64,000 bases of DNA, from NCBI RefSeq assembly GCF_020297365.1, contig NZ_JAIXIG010000002.1:1-64000 (forward strand), written 5' to 3'. Of the stretch, positions 51,939-62,453 are shown one piece after another. The position numbers were made by a program, and so were the translations under genes. The stretch comes from Curtobacterium oceanosedimentum (GTDB taxonomy: Bacteria > Actinomycetota > Actinomycetes > Actinomycetales > Microbacteriaceae). How positions within the stretch are numbered: position 1 is the first letter of the stretch; each line of letters starts with the position of its first letter. The notes under the pieces are model-generated. The model was not told where the DNA came from, did no database searches, and worked only from the letters and a program-made list of their open reading frames with translations.

Positions 51939-52417
51939 GCCGTCTTCATGATGTCCGCGGTGAAGTTCTGCACGCGCTGCAGCAGAGCAGCGCCACGCAT
52001 GGCGATGGTCGCGGGCGGGTTGAGGTGCGGCGGCGCGGTGCGGATGAGCATCGGGCACCCGAGGTCCTCGCAGATGTACGACCCGATGGTGTTGCCGTTG
52101 CGTCCGGACTCGCCAGCGCGGGCGGCCGAGAACAGGCGGACCTGTGTGGCGGGCTGCGGGGAGTGGCAGAACGAGCACATCGCGGCGATCCCCGGGCGCA
52201 GGGAGCCCCCGGCGGAGCGGACGACGATGCCCACGGGGCGTTCGTCGATCCAGGACACGATGTAGCCCCGGCGGGCGGCCTGCGGGTCGCGCCAACCCAG
52301 GAACTCGCGGTCGTCCCAGAGCGTCTCGTGCAGGCCGGGGATCGGCAGCTGCTCGAGTTCGTCGGGCGTCGCGTTCACGAACGACGATCGGATGTCGGCT
52401 TCGGTCAGTGGCTTCAC
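51935..52417 (-). CDS. FBP-domain (FusB-type) zinc-binding protein
   Basis: 160-residue protein with the treble-clef FBP zinc-finger domain, named from EF-G-binding proteins that confer fusidic-acid tolerance by freeing EF-G from ribosomes. The four cysteines are in AAMCSFCHSPQP (CxxC) and SYICEDLGCPM (CxxxxC), about 40 residues apart. An N-terminal half (LTEADIRSSFVNATPDELEQ) is helical. A ribosome or EF-G role is suggested by the family only. GTG 52417 is used, with TAGGGT about 10 nt upstream as a possible -10. It overlaps the next gene by 4 bp. Confidence 0.87.
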   Translation of the reverse strand: MKPLTEADIRSSFVNATPDELEQLPIPGLHETLWDDREFLGWRDPQAARRGYIVSWIDERPVGIVVRSAGGSLRPGIAAMCSFCHSPQPATQVRLFSAARAGESGRNGNTIGSYICEDLGCPMLIRTAPPHLNPPATIAMRGAALLQRVQNFTADIMKTA

Positions 52418-52458
52418 GGTGCCTGACACCCTATGCCTCGCCACCGACAGCTGGGTCG

Positions 52459-53196
52459 TCAGGACAGCCGGGAGGCGCGGATCGCCCCGAGCGCGCTGCT
52501 CCCGTCCGCCACCAGGACGGCCCGGCGCAGGGCGTCGCGCCCGACGCGGCGCGCGGCCGCGTCGTCGGCCGCGAACTCCACGAGCACGCGCGTCGAGCGT
52601 GCCATCGCCCGCGCCCCGGGCACCCACGGGACCGCACGCTCGATCGATTCGGCGACCGCGACCGCAGCCGCGTGGTGCTGGGTCAGGTGGGCGCGTTCGT
52701 GGGCGACCACGGCCTCCAGTTCGTCGGTGCGCAACCGGTCCGCCAGGCCGGTGCTCACGAGGACGCCGCCGCTGCGACCGGGCACGGCGCACGCCAGGGC
52801 GTGGTCCGCCTCGACCACGGCGACCGGCGTGCCGTCGATCTCGCGGTGCGGCGCGACGCCGTTGCGCATGGCCTGTCGGACGGCCTCGTGCTCCGGACCG
52901 GGACGCACCCGGACGGCGACGACGAACGCGACGACCGCGAGCACCGCGACGCCGACGTTGAAGCCGTGCGTGGGGGAGCCGTCGCCGCCGAAGACCTCGG
53001 TGACCGGCCGGTCCGCCAGCACGACGAGCGCGATGCCCACGACGAAGCCCACGACGCCGAGCAGGACGGCGACCGACCAGCACACCAGCGCGGTCCGGGG
53101 CAGGTCGATCGTCCAGGCGGACCGGGTCAGGACCCGGGGCGCGAACACCACCACCGCGAGTGCGAGGGCGATGAGCGCGATGCCGGCGACGACCAC
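52459..53196 (-). CDS. M56 family membrane metallopeptidase
   Basis: 245-residue BlaR1/MecR1-related membrane zinc protease. Three hydrophobic helices occupy about the first 105 residues (beginning VVVAGIALIALALAVVVFAP). The zinc site VVAHERAHLTQHH (HExxH) lies in the cytosolic part. The C-terminal FAADDAAARRVG supplies the third ligand. It lacks the penicillin-binding sensor domain of BlaR1. With the BlaI gene 13 bp upstream it forms a two-gene regulatory operon; M56 proteins of this type inactivate BlaI by proteolysis. The signal sensed is unknown. Confidence 0.88.
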   Translation of the reverse strand: MVVAGIALIALALAVVVFAPRVLTRSAWTIDLPRTALVCWSVAVLLGVVGFVVGIALVVLADRPVTEVFGGDGSPTHGFNVGVAVLAVVAFVVAVRVRPGPEHEAVRQAMRNGVAPHREIDGTPVAVVEADHALACAVPGRSGGVLVSTGLADRLRTDELEAVVAHERAHLTQHHAAAVAVAESIERAVPWVPGARAMARSTRVLVEFAADDAAARRVGRDALRRAVLVADGSSALGAIRASRLS

Positions 53197-53209
53197 GGGC
53201 GGGCTCCGG

Positions 53210-53584
53210 TCAGGAACGGCCGCGGGCGTCGAGCGCGCGGCGCAGGGCCTCGAGGTCGTCCGAGGCGAGCGAGCCGGTGAACTGCAACAGTGCGGCCTCA
53301 CGGTCGGCCGAGGCGGCCAACGCGCTCGACATGAGCGAGGCCGTCTGCTCGTCGCGGCTGTGCACCGCACGGAACGTCAGCGGGGCGTCGTCGTGCTGCT
53401 CCCGTTCGACCTGGCCCTTGCGGCGCAGACGGTCGAGCACGGTGAGCACGGTCGTGACCGCGGGGCGGGGTTCGGGGAACGCGTCGAGCACCTGCCGCGC
53501 GGTGCGCCCACCGTCGGCGGACCGCAGCGCGTCGAGCACCGCCTGCTCGAGCTGTCCCCTGGGACGCGATCGTTGTCCGGCCAT
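53210..53584 (-). CDS. BlaI/MecI-family transcriptional repressor
   Basis: 124-residue winged-helix repressor. Conserved BlaI features: RGQLEQAVLDALRSADGGRT, TARQVLDAFPEPRPAVTTVLTVLDRL and KGQVEREQHDDAPLTFRAV, with a helical dimerisation C-terminus. It probably represses its own operon and other targets until cut by the M56 protease that follows. No beta-lactamase gene lies in the window, so targets may be envelope genes elsewhere. It is divergent from the gcv riboswitch. Confidence 0.92.
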   Translation of the reverse strand: MAGQRSRPRGQLEQAVLDALRSADGGRTARQVLDAFPEPRPAVTTVLTVLDRLRRKGQVEREQHDDAPLTFRAVHSRDEQTASLMSSALAASADREAALLQFTGSLASDDLEALRRALDARGRS

Positions 53585-53645
53585 CCCCGCATTCTACGAG
53601 ATGTCGAACGCCAGCGGCCGACACACGCCCGTAACGCGGCCTCGC

Positions 53646-53651
53646 TATGCT
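53646..53651 (+). promoter_or_regulatory. -10 box of the gcv operon
   Basis: TATGCT lies about 40 nt before the glycine riboswitch, so the riboswitch would be near the 5' end of the transcript. No strong -35 was seen. Confidence 0.45.
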
Positions 53652-53685
53652 CGTGCGCGGACAACTGAACACCGGCCGCTCATCC

Positions 53686-53922
53686 GTCGCGGGAGACGCC
53701 GTGCATCGTGCCCCCGGGTACGTCGTGCCCTCGGGTACACCGTGCCCCCGGCACGCGCACGGCACCGAAGGAGCAATCCCCCCGTCAATCTCTCAGGTCC
53801 CACACCGCAGCGGACAGGCCACTCTGAAAAGCAGACGCTCGGTCGTCTCGCCCACGGTGAAAGCCGCCGGACCTCACGGGCCGCGGTGAAACTCTCAGGC
53901 CCATGACAGAGGGGGAGTTCCA
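53686..53922 (+). promoter_or_regulatory. Tandem glycine riboswitch
   Basis: Two adjacent aptamers match the glycine class. The first has GGGAGA (53691), GCACCGAAGGAGCAA (53763), ATCTCTCAGG (about 53789) and GGACAGGCCACTCTG. The linker is GAAAAGCAGACG. The second has GGTGAAAGCC, GGTGAAACTCTCAGGCCCAT and GACAGAGGGGGAG (to about 53918). It ends about 50 nt before the gcvT start and should activate the glycine cleavage operon when glycine is high. The first aptamer carries an unusually long internal stem (see the 53707 repeat). Confidence 0.93.
53707..53757. repeat. 17-bp triplicate inside the glycine riboswitch
   Basis: Units begin at 53707, 53724 and 53741 with CGTGCCCCCGGGTA, CGTGCCCTCGGGTA and CGTGCCCCCGGCAC, an exact 17-bp period. 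Each is an imperfect palindrome (GTGCCC/GGGTAC). They lie between the first P1 strand and the GCACCGAAGG core, where the aptamer normally has a shorter stem. Confidence 0.8.
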
Positions 53923-53968
53923 CCCGGCGATGGTCGCCGGGCCCTGCCGACGCCAGGAGAACTCCGCC

Positions 53969-55087
53969 ATGAGTCCGTCCCCACTGCGGTCCTCACCGCT
54001 CGAAGCCGTGCACGAGGCCGCCGGCGCGACCTTCACCGACTTCGCCGGGTACCGCATGCCCGTGCGCTACTCGTCCGACCTCGCCGAGCACCACGCGGTC
54101 CGTCAGGCCGCCGGTGTTTTCGACCTGTCGCACATGGCCGAGGTCGGGGTGACCGGCCCCGACGCCGTCGCCTTCCTCGACCACGCGCTCGCTGGGTCCT
54201 TCGGTGCCATGACCGTCGGCCGGGCCAAGTACTCCCTGCTGCTCGCCGAGGACGGCGGGATCCTCGACGACCTCGTCGTCTACCGCACCGACCAGGACGT
54301 CTTCCTGGTGGTCGCCAACGCCTCGAACCGTGACGTCGCGGTCGACGCCCTGACCGCACGGTCCGCCGGGTTCGACGTCGAGGTCTCCGACGACTCCGAC
54401 ACCACGGCGCTCGTCGCGATCCAGGGCCCCGCCGCCGCCGGCACCCTCGACGCCCTCGTCGTCGCCGACCGTCTGCAGCCCGAGAGCCCCCTCGACGAGC
54501 TCCGCTACTACCGCGTGCTGCACGCCCTGTTCGACGGGGCTGACGTGCTGATCGCCCGGACCGGCTACACCGGCGAGGACGGCTTCGAGCTCTACTGCCA
54601 CCCCGACACCGCGCCGGCCCTCTGGGACGCCCTGCTCGAGACCGGTGCCGACCGCGGCGTCGTGCCGGCCGGACTCGCGGCCCGCGACACCCTGCGGCTC
54701 GAGGCCGGCATGCCCCTGTACGGACACGAGCTCGACACCGACGTGCGTCCGGCCCAGGCCGGCCTCGGCCGGGTCGTCGCGGCCGAGGGCGACTTCGTCG
54801 GTGCAGCCGGCGTCTCGCCGGCCGAGGGCGCCCGCGTGCTCGTCGGCCTCGTCACCGAGGGCCGTCGCGCGCCGCGTGCCGGCTACGACGTCGTGCACGA
54901 GGGAGAGGTCGTCGGGACCGTGACCTCGGGCGCGCTCTCCCCGACGCTCGGGCACCCCGTGGCCATGGCCTTCGTCGACCCGCCGGTCGCCGAAGCGGGG
55001 CAGCTCCTCCACATCGACGTCCGCGGAACGGCCATCCCCAGCACGGTCACCGCGTTCCCCTTCTACCGCCGCACTCCGAAAGGCTGA
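53969..55087 (+). CDS. gcvT: Aminomethyltransferase (glycine cleavage T protein)
   Basis: T-protein transfers the methylene group from the aminomethyl-lipoyl H-protein to tetrahydrofolate, releasing ammonia. Family segments: [46 protein letters not shown], the folate-binding [13 protein letters not shown], and [21 protein letters not shown]. 372 residues, full length. ATG 53969 follows CAGGAGA. The in-frame upstream ATG at 53903 falls inside the riboswitch and is rejected. It is the first gene of gcvTHP. Confidence 0.97.
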   Translation: MSPSPLRSSPLEAVHEAAGATFTDFAGYRMPVRYSSDLAEHHAVRQAAGVFDLSHMAEVGVTGPDAVAFLDHALAGSFGAMTVGRAKYSLLLAEDGGILDDLVVYRTDQDVFLVVANASNRDVAVDALTARSAGFDVEVSDDSDTTALVAIQGPAAAGTLDALVVADRLQPESPLDELRYYRVLHALFDGADVLIARTGYTGEDGFELYCHPDTAPALWDALLETGADRGVVPAGLAARDTLRLEAGMPLYGHELDTDVRPAQAGLGRVVAAEGDFVGAAGVSPAEGARVLVGLVTEGRRAPRAGYDVVHEGEVVGTVTSGALSPTLGHPVAMAFVDPPVAEAGQLLHIDVRGTAIPSTVTAFPFYRRTPKG

Positions 55088-55091
55088 GCTC

Positions 55092-55465
55092 GTGACCGAC
55101 CAGACCGCACTCCAGTACACCGCCGACCACGAGTGGCTCCTCGTCGAGGGCGACACCGTCACCGTCGGCATCACCGACCACGCGGCCGAACAACTCGGTG
55201 ACGTCGTCTACGTCGAGCTCCCGGCCGTCGGCACGGCCACCACCGCCGGCACGCAGATCGGCGAGATCGAGTCGACCAAGAGCGTCGGCGAGCTGTTCGC
55301 CCCGATCGAGGGCGAGGTCGTCGCGATCAACGACGCCGTCGTCGACGCCCCCGACACCGTCAACCAGGACCCGTTCGGCGCCGGTTGGCTCGTGAAGATC
55401 AAGGTCGAGGGCACCTCGTTCCCCGAGGACCTGATGGACCACGACGCGTACCGGGCGTCCATCGC

Positions 55466-55469
<4 letters not shown>
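55092..55469 (+). CDS. gcvH: Glycine cleavage system H protein
   Basis: Lipoyl carrier that shuttles the aminomethyl group between P and T proteins. The lipoylation motif is [12 protein letters not shown] with the modified Lys, and the opening is [20 protein letters not shown]. 125 residues. GTG start, 4 bp after the gcvT stop. Its stop overlaps the gcvP start (ATGA), so the three genes are translated as a unit. Confidence 0.97.
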
Positions 55470-58387
<2,918 letters not shown>

Positions 58388-58418
58388 CGCTCCCGCGGTG
58401 CCCTCGGGCTCCGCGCGA

Positions 58419-58450
58419 CGTGCCCCGTCCGGTCCGCCGGGCGGGGCACG
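58419..58450 (+). terminator. Terminator hairpin after gcvP
   Basis: A 14-bp stem with one G-T pair (58419-58432 with 58437-58450) and TCCG loop lies 31 nt after the gcvP stop. Confidence 0.7.
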
Positions 58451-58500
58451 CCTGCGTCCGGGGAGCCCGACGAGGACGACGCGAGTCAGGCTGCGCGACT

Positions 58501-58609
58501 TGCACAGAAGTGTGTCGGAGTGCAACGCCTTTCATGCGGCTGCAACAAACAGGCAGGTGTTGCGCACCCGCGCGCGAATCTTGCATCTTCTCGCAACGAT
58601 CGTGCAAGT
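58501..58609. promoter_or_regulatory. Helically phased TTGCA/TGCAA operator cluster
   Basis: TTGCA or its complement (one-mismatch forms included) begins at 58501, 58522, 58542, 58561, 58582, 58593 and 58604. The spacings are 21, 20, 19, 21, 11 and 11 bp, that is, whole turns of DNA. GGTTACCGGCTTGTAACC (58612-58629) forms a further inverted repeat. The cluster fills the gap between the gcv terminator and the peptide-transporter promoter and probably binds a regulator; its identity is unknown. Confidence 0.6.
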
Positions 58610-58643
58610 TGGTTACCGGCTTGTAACCGTTCGCCCCAGGGTT

Positions 58644-58673
58644 TGGATGGCGCTGTTCACCTTGCCTACAGTG
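58644..58673 (+). promoter_or_regulatory. Promoter of the peptide-transporter operon
   Basis: TTGGAT (58644-58649), an 18-bp spacer and TACAGT (58668-58673) give a start near 58680 and a leader of about 57 nt with a full AGGAGGAA ribosome site. Confidence 0.55.
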
Positions 58674-58736
58674 CAGATGTCAAACGCGCAGGGCGACACC
58701 GCTGTGCCCTGTGCGTCCCATGCACCAGGAGGAACC

Positions 58737-60359
58737 TTGATCAAGAAGCGCGCCGGGCTCGCAGCCCTCGCCGTGCTCGGGGCCACAGCACTCGCCCTGA
58801 CCGCCTGCTCCAGCAACAACAGTGGGGGTGGCTCCGGTTCGTCCAACGCGTCCGGCATCGTCACCACGAACGGCAGCGAGCCGCAGAACCCGCTGATCCC
58901 GTCGAACACCACCGAGACCGGTGGCGGCAAGATCATCGACTCGCTCTTCGAAGGGCTCGTCTCGTACGACGCCGACGGCAAGCCCGTCAACGAGGTCGCG
59001 AAGAGCATCGAGACCGACGACTCGAAGACGTTCGACATCACGCTCAACACGAACTACACCTTCACCGACGGCGAGAAGGTCACCGCCGAGTCCTTCACGA
59101 AGGCGTGGGACTGGGCTGCGCAGAAGTCGAACGCGCAGGGCGCGTCGTACTTCTTCGAGAACATCGAGGGCTACAACGCCGAGAAGGACTCGAAGCTGAC
59201 CGGCCTCAAGGTCGTCGACGACGACGAGTTCACCGTGACGCTGAAGTCGGCGCAGTCCGACTTCCCGCTGTCGCTCGGCTACTCGGCCTTCGTGCCGCTG
59301 CCCTCGTCGTTCTACGACGACACCAAGGCGTTCGGCGAGAACCCGATCGGCAACGGCCCGTACAAGCTCGACGGTGCGGACGCCTGGACCCACAACCAGT
59401 CCATCAAGCTCGTCACCAACGAGGACTACGTCGGCAAGCGCAAGCCGAAGAACGGTGGTCTGACGATCACGTTCTACGCCTCGCAGGACACCGCGTACTC
59501 CGACGCCCAGGGCGGCAACCTCGACGTCCTCGACGCCGTGCCGGACGCAGCCTTCGCGACGTACAAGTCCGACTTCCCGGACTCGAACGTCAACCAGCCG
59601 GCCGCGATCTTCCAGGCCATCTACCTGCCCTACTACCTCGACCACTGGAAGGGTGAAGAGGGCAAGCTCCGTCGCGAGGCGGTCTCGATGGCGATCAACC
59701 GCGAGCAGATCACCGACAAGATCTTCGACGGCACCCGCACCCCGGCCAAGGACTTCACCTCCCCGGTGATCGACGGCTGGAGTGACGACCTCGACGGCGC
59801 CGACGTGCTCGAGTACAACGAGTCCGAGGCCAAGAAGCTCTGGGCCGAGGCCGACGAGATCTCGAAGTACGACGACACCCTCACCATCACGTACAACGCC
59901 GATGGTGGCCACGAGGCCTGGGTGACCGCGGTCACGAACTCGATCTCGAACACGCTCGGCATCAAGGCCGAGGGCAACGCGATCCCCACGTTCCAGGAAG
60001 CCCTGGACCTGCAGACGAACGACAAGCTCACGGGCGGCAGCCGCACCGGTTGGCAGGCCGACTACCCGTCGCTGTACAACTTCCTCGGCCCGACCATGGG
60101 TGAGGGCTCGTCGAACAACTACTCGCGCTACGACTCCAAGGAGTACAACGACCTCCTCGCCGAGGGCCGTTCGGCTGCGACCGTCGAAGAGGGCAACAAG
60201 ATCTTCGACCAGGCCCAGGAGCTGCTGTTCGAGGACCTGCCCGAGATCCCGCTCTGGTACTCCAACGTGACCGGCGTCTGGAACGCGGACAACGTGTCGA
60301 ACGTCGAGTTCGGCTGGAACTCGGTGCCGCTGTACTACGACATCGAGGTCAAGAACTGA
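58737..60359 (+). CDS. Peptide ABC transporter substrate-binding lipoprotein
   Basis: Extracytoplasmic binding protein (solute-binding family 5, OppA/DppA type) of an oligopeptide importer. 540 residues. The TTG start is chosen because it follows AGGAGGAA at 58727-58734 and starts a classical lipoprotein signal: basic n-region, hydrophobic stretch, lipobox LTAC with modified Cys, then a Ser/Asn/Gly-rich linker. Family segments are ENPIGNGPYKL, KGEEGKLRREAVSMAINR and FEDLPEIPLWYSN. Many Asn/Ser/Asp/Lys residues and a highly uniform codon use suggest strong expression. It is followed by a strong hairpin and then the permeases. Confidence 0.94.
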   Translation: MIKKRAGLAALAVLGATALALTACSSNNSGGGSGSSNASGIVTTNGSEPQNPLIPSNTTETGGGKIIDSLFEGLVSYDADGKPVNEVAKSIETDDSKTFDITLNTNYTFTDGEKVTAESFTKAWDWAAQKSNAQGASYFFENIEGYNAEKDSKLTGLKVVDDDEFTVTLKSAQSDFPLSLGYSAFVPLPSSFYDDTKAFGENPIGNGPYKLDGADAWTHNQSIKLVTNEDYVGKRKPKNGGLTITFYASQDTAYSDAQGGNLDVLDAVPDAAFATYKSDFPDSNVNQPAAIFQAIYLPYYLDHWKGEEGKLRREAVSMAINREQITDKIFDGTRTPAKDFTSPVIDGWSDDLDGADVLEYNESEAKKLWAEADEISKYDDTLTITYNADGGHEAWVTAVTNSISNTLGIKAEGNAIPTFQEALDLQTNDKLTGGSRTGWQADYPSLYNFLGPTMGEGSSNNYSRYDSKEYNDLLAEGRSAATVEEGNKIFDQAQELLFEDLPEIPLWYSNVTGVWNADNVSNVEFGWNSVPLYYDIEVKN

Positions 60360-60363
60360 CCCT

Positions 60364-60378
60364 GGTCTCGTAGAGACC
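60364..60378 (+). other. Small hairpin after the binding-protein gene
   Basis: GGTCTC and GAGACC pair around GTA, 4 nt after the stop. Confidence 0.4.
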
Positions 60379-60414
60379 ACTCCGCGGGCAGGTATCCTGC
60401 TCCGCGACCACCGG

Positions 60415-60453
60415 ACGGGGGTTCGGGGACCACTTCGGTCCCCGAACCCCCGT
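60415..60453 (+). terminator. Intercistronic hairpin in the peptide-transporter operon
   Basis: A perfect 17-bp stem (60415-60431 with 60437-60453) with a 5-nt loop lies between the binding-protein and permease genes. It probably gives partial termination or 3' protection, so the binding protein is made in excess. Confidence 0.75.
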
Positions 60454-60583
60454 ACCGCGGCGGCAACACCCTCCCCACACCGCGGGCGCCCTCCCGCACC
60501 GGACATCCGTGCCGACCCTCGGACCGTCCACCCCTCACCACAATGAACCTGATCGACATCGCTCCGGACCGGGCAGTGATCTG

Positions 60584-61513
60584 ATGCTCTGGTACCTCGG
60601 CAAGCGCCTCCTGCAACTCATCCCCGTGTTCTTCGGGGCCACGTTCCTCATCTACTTCATGGTCTTCTCGCTGCCCGGCGACCCGATCGCCGCGCTCTTC
60701 GGCGACCGGCAGCCCTCGCCGCAGGTCATCGAGACGCTCCGGCAGCAGTACAACCTCGACAAGCCGTTCCTCGTGCAGTACCTGCTGTGGATCGGCGGCG
60801 TGTTCCGCGGCGACCTCGGCCTGACCTACTCGGGTCAGCCGGTCAGCTCGCAGCTCGCCCAGGCCTTCCCGATCACCGCACGTCTGGCTCTTCTGGCGCT
60901 CGTGTTCGAGGCCGTCGCCGGCATCGTCGTCGGCGTCATCGCGGGTCTGCGCAAGGGCAAGCTGTTCGACGCCACCGCGCTCGTCGTCTCGCTGCTGCTC
61001 ATCTCGGTGCCGACCTTCGTGGTCGGGTTCGTCCTGCAGTACGTGTTCGGCATCCAGCTCGGGTTGTTCCGCGTGACCGTCTCGGGTGAGGCGCCCTGGA
61101 GCGAACTCGTCCTGCCGGCGATCGTGCTCGCATCGGTGTCCTTCGCCTACATCGTGCGGCTCACCCGCGCGAGCGTCGCCGAGAACATGAACGCCGACTT
61201 CGTGCGGACCGCCACCGCGAAGGGCCTGCCGCGCCGTCGCGTCGTCGGGGTGCACATCTTCCGCAACTCGCTCATCCCCGTGGTGACCTACCTGGGTGTC
61301 GACATCGGCAACCTGATGGTCGGTGCCGTCGTCACCGAGGGCATCTTCAACATCAACGGCGTCGGCGGCACGGTCTTCCGTGCCGTCAAGCTCGGCGAAG
61401 GCCCCACGGTCGTGTCGTTCGTCGCCGTGATGGTCATCATCTTCATGCTCGCCAACCTCCTGGTCGACCTGCTCTACGCCGTCCTGGACCCGAGGATCCG
61501 CTATGCCAAGTAA
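60584..61513 (+). CDS. Peptide ABC transporter permease (OppB/DppB type)
   Basis: Inner-membrane permease with six TM helices; 309 residues from ATG 60584. The N-terminus LGKRLLQLIPVFFGATFLIY is diagnostic for the OppB/DppB type. The EAA loop contacting the ATPase reads NADFVRTATAKGLPRRRVVG. The upstream in-frame GTG/ATG region at 60509 is non-coding in character. The ATG overlaps the stop of a 13-codon ATG-initiated frame (60543-60584), which is probably chance. Confidence 0.94.
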   Translation: MLWYLGKRLLQLIPVFFGATFLIYFMVFSLPGDPIAALFGDRQPSPQVIETLRQQYNLDKPFLVQYLLWIGGVFRGDLGLTYSGQPVSSQLAQAFPITARLALLALVFEAVAGIVVGVIAGLRKGKLFDATALVVSLLLISVPTFVVGFVLQYVFGIQLGLFRVTVSGEAPWSELVLPAIVLASVSFAYIVRLTRASVAENMNADFVRTATAKGLPRRRVVGVHIFRNSLIPVVTYLGVDIGNLMVGAVVTEGIFNINGVGGTVFRAVKLGEGPTVVSFVAVMVIIFMLANLLVDLLYAVLDPRIRYAK

Positions 61514-62453
61514 CCCCGCATCCCGTTCGGCGACGCACTACGTCGCGCCGATCGAGGAGACGCCGCTCCAGGCGGTCGACCAGGTCAACATGGACGAGAA
61601 GACCCGTTCCCTGTGGACCGACGCGTGGGAGTCCATGCGGAGTCGTCCGACGTTCTGGGTCTCCTCGGTCCTCATCCTGCTGATCGTCGTCGTCGCGATC
61701 TTCCCCGGGCTCTTCACGCACGTCGACCCGCGGGCCTCGAACCTCGACTTCAGCGACGAGGGCCCGCGCGCCGGGCACCCCCTCGGCTACACCCGCCAGG
61801 GCTACGACGTCTACGCACGCGTGATCTGGGGCGCCCAGAACTCGCTCATCGTGGGCCTCGTGGCGACGGTCCTGGTGTCGATCGTCGGCATCGTGATCGG
61901 TGCGCTGGCCGGCTTCTACGGCGGCTGGCTCGACACCATCGTGTCCCGCATCGCGGACATCTTCTTCTCGATCCCGACCATCCTCGGCGCGATCGTGATC
62001 ATGTCGGTGATCCCCGCCCGGAACGCGATCACCGTCGCGCTCGTGCTCGCCGCGTTCGCGTGGCCGCAGATCGCCCGCATCATGCGCGGTGCGGTCCTCA
62101 GCGCCAAGCAGTCCGACTACGTGATGGCGTCCGCCGCCCTGGGCGTCAGCCGCTTCACGACGCTGGTCCGCCACGTCATCCCGAACGCGCTGGCGCCGGT
62201 CATCGTCGTCGCCACCGTGTCGCTCGGCACGTTCATCGTCGCCGAGGCGACGCTGTCGTTCCTCGGGATCGGGCTGCCGCCGTCGGCGCTCAGCTGGGGC
62301 CTCGACATCGGCACCGCGCAGACGTCGATCCGGACCAACCCGTCGACGATCTTCTGGCCGTCGGCCGCGCTGTCCATCACCGTGCTCGCGTTCCTGCTCC
62401 TCGGTGACGTGGTGCGCGACGCGCTCGACCCGAAGGCGAGGGCCCGCCGATGA
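61503..62453 (+). CDS. Peptide ABC transporter permease (OppC/DppC type)
   Basis: Second permease of the importer, 316 residues, overlapping the previous gene by 11 bp. A cytosolic N-terminus of about 55 residues precedes the first TM helix (FWVSSVLILLIVVVAIFPGLF). Family segments: HPLGYTRQGYDVYARVIWGA, the EAA loop SDYVMASAALGVSRFTTLVR, and the C-terminal IFWPSAALSITVLAFLLLGD. ATGA overlap with the ATPase gene. Confidence 0.95.
   Translation: MPSNPASRSATHYVAPIEETPLQAVDQVNMDEKTRSLWTDAWESMRSRPTFWVSSVLILLIVVVAIFPGLFTHVDPRASNLDFSDEGPRAGHPLGYTRQGYDVYARVIWGAQNSLIVGLVATVLVSIVGIVIGALAGFYGGWLDTIVSRIADIFFSIPTILGAIVIMSVIPARNAITVALVLAAFAWPQIARIMRGAVLSAKQSDYVMASAALGVSRFTTLVRHVIPNALAPVIVVATVSLGTFIVAEATLSFLGIGLPPSALSWGLDIGTAQTSIRTNPSTIFWPSAALSITVLAFLLLGDVVRDALDPKARARR

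Noticed and set aside
60543-60584. 13-codon leader peptide overlapping the permease start
   Set aside because: No ribosome-binding site and no codon bias; overlap with the ATG is likely chance.
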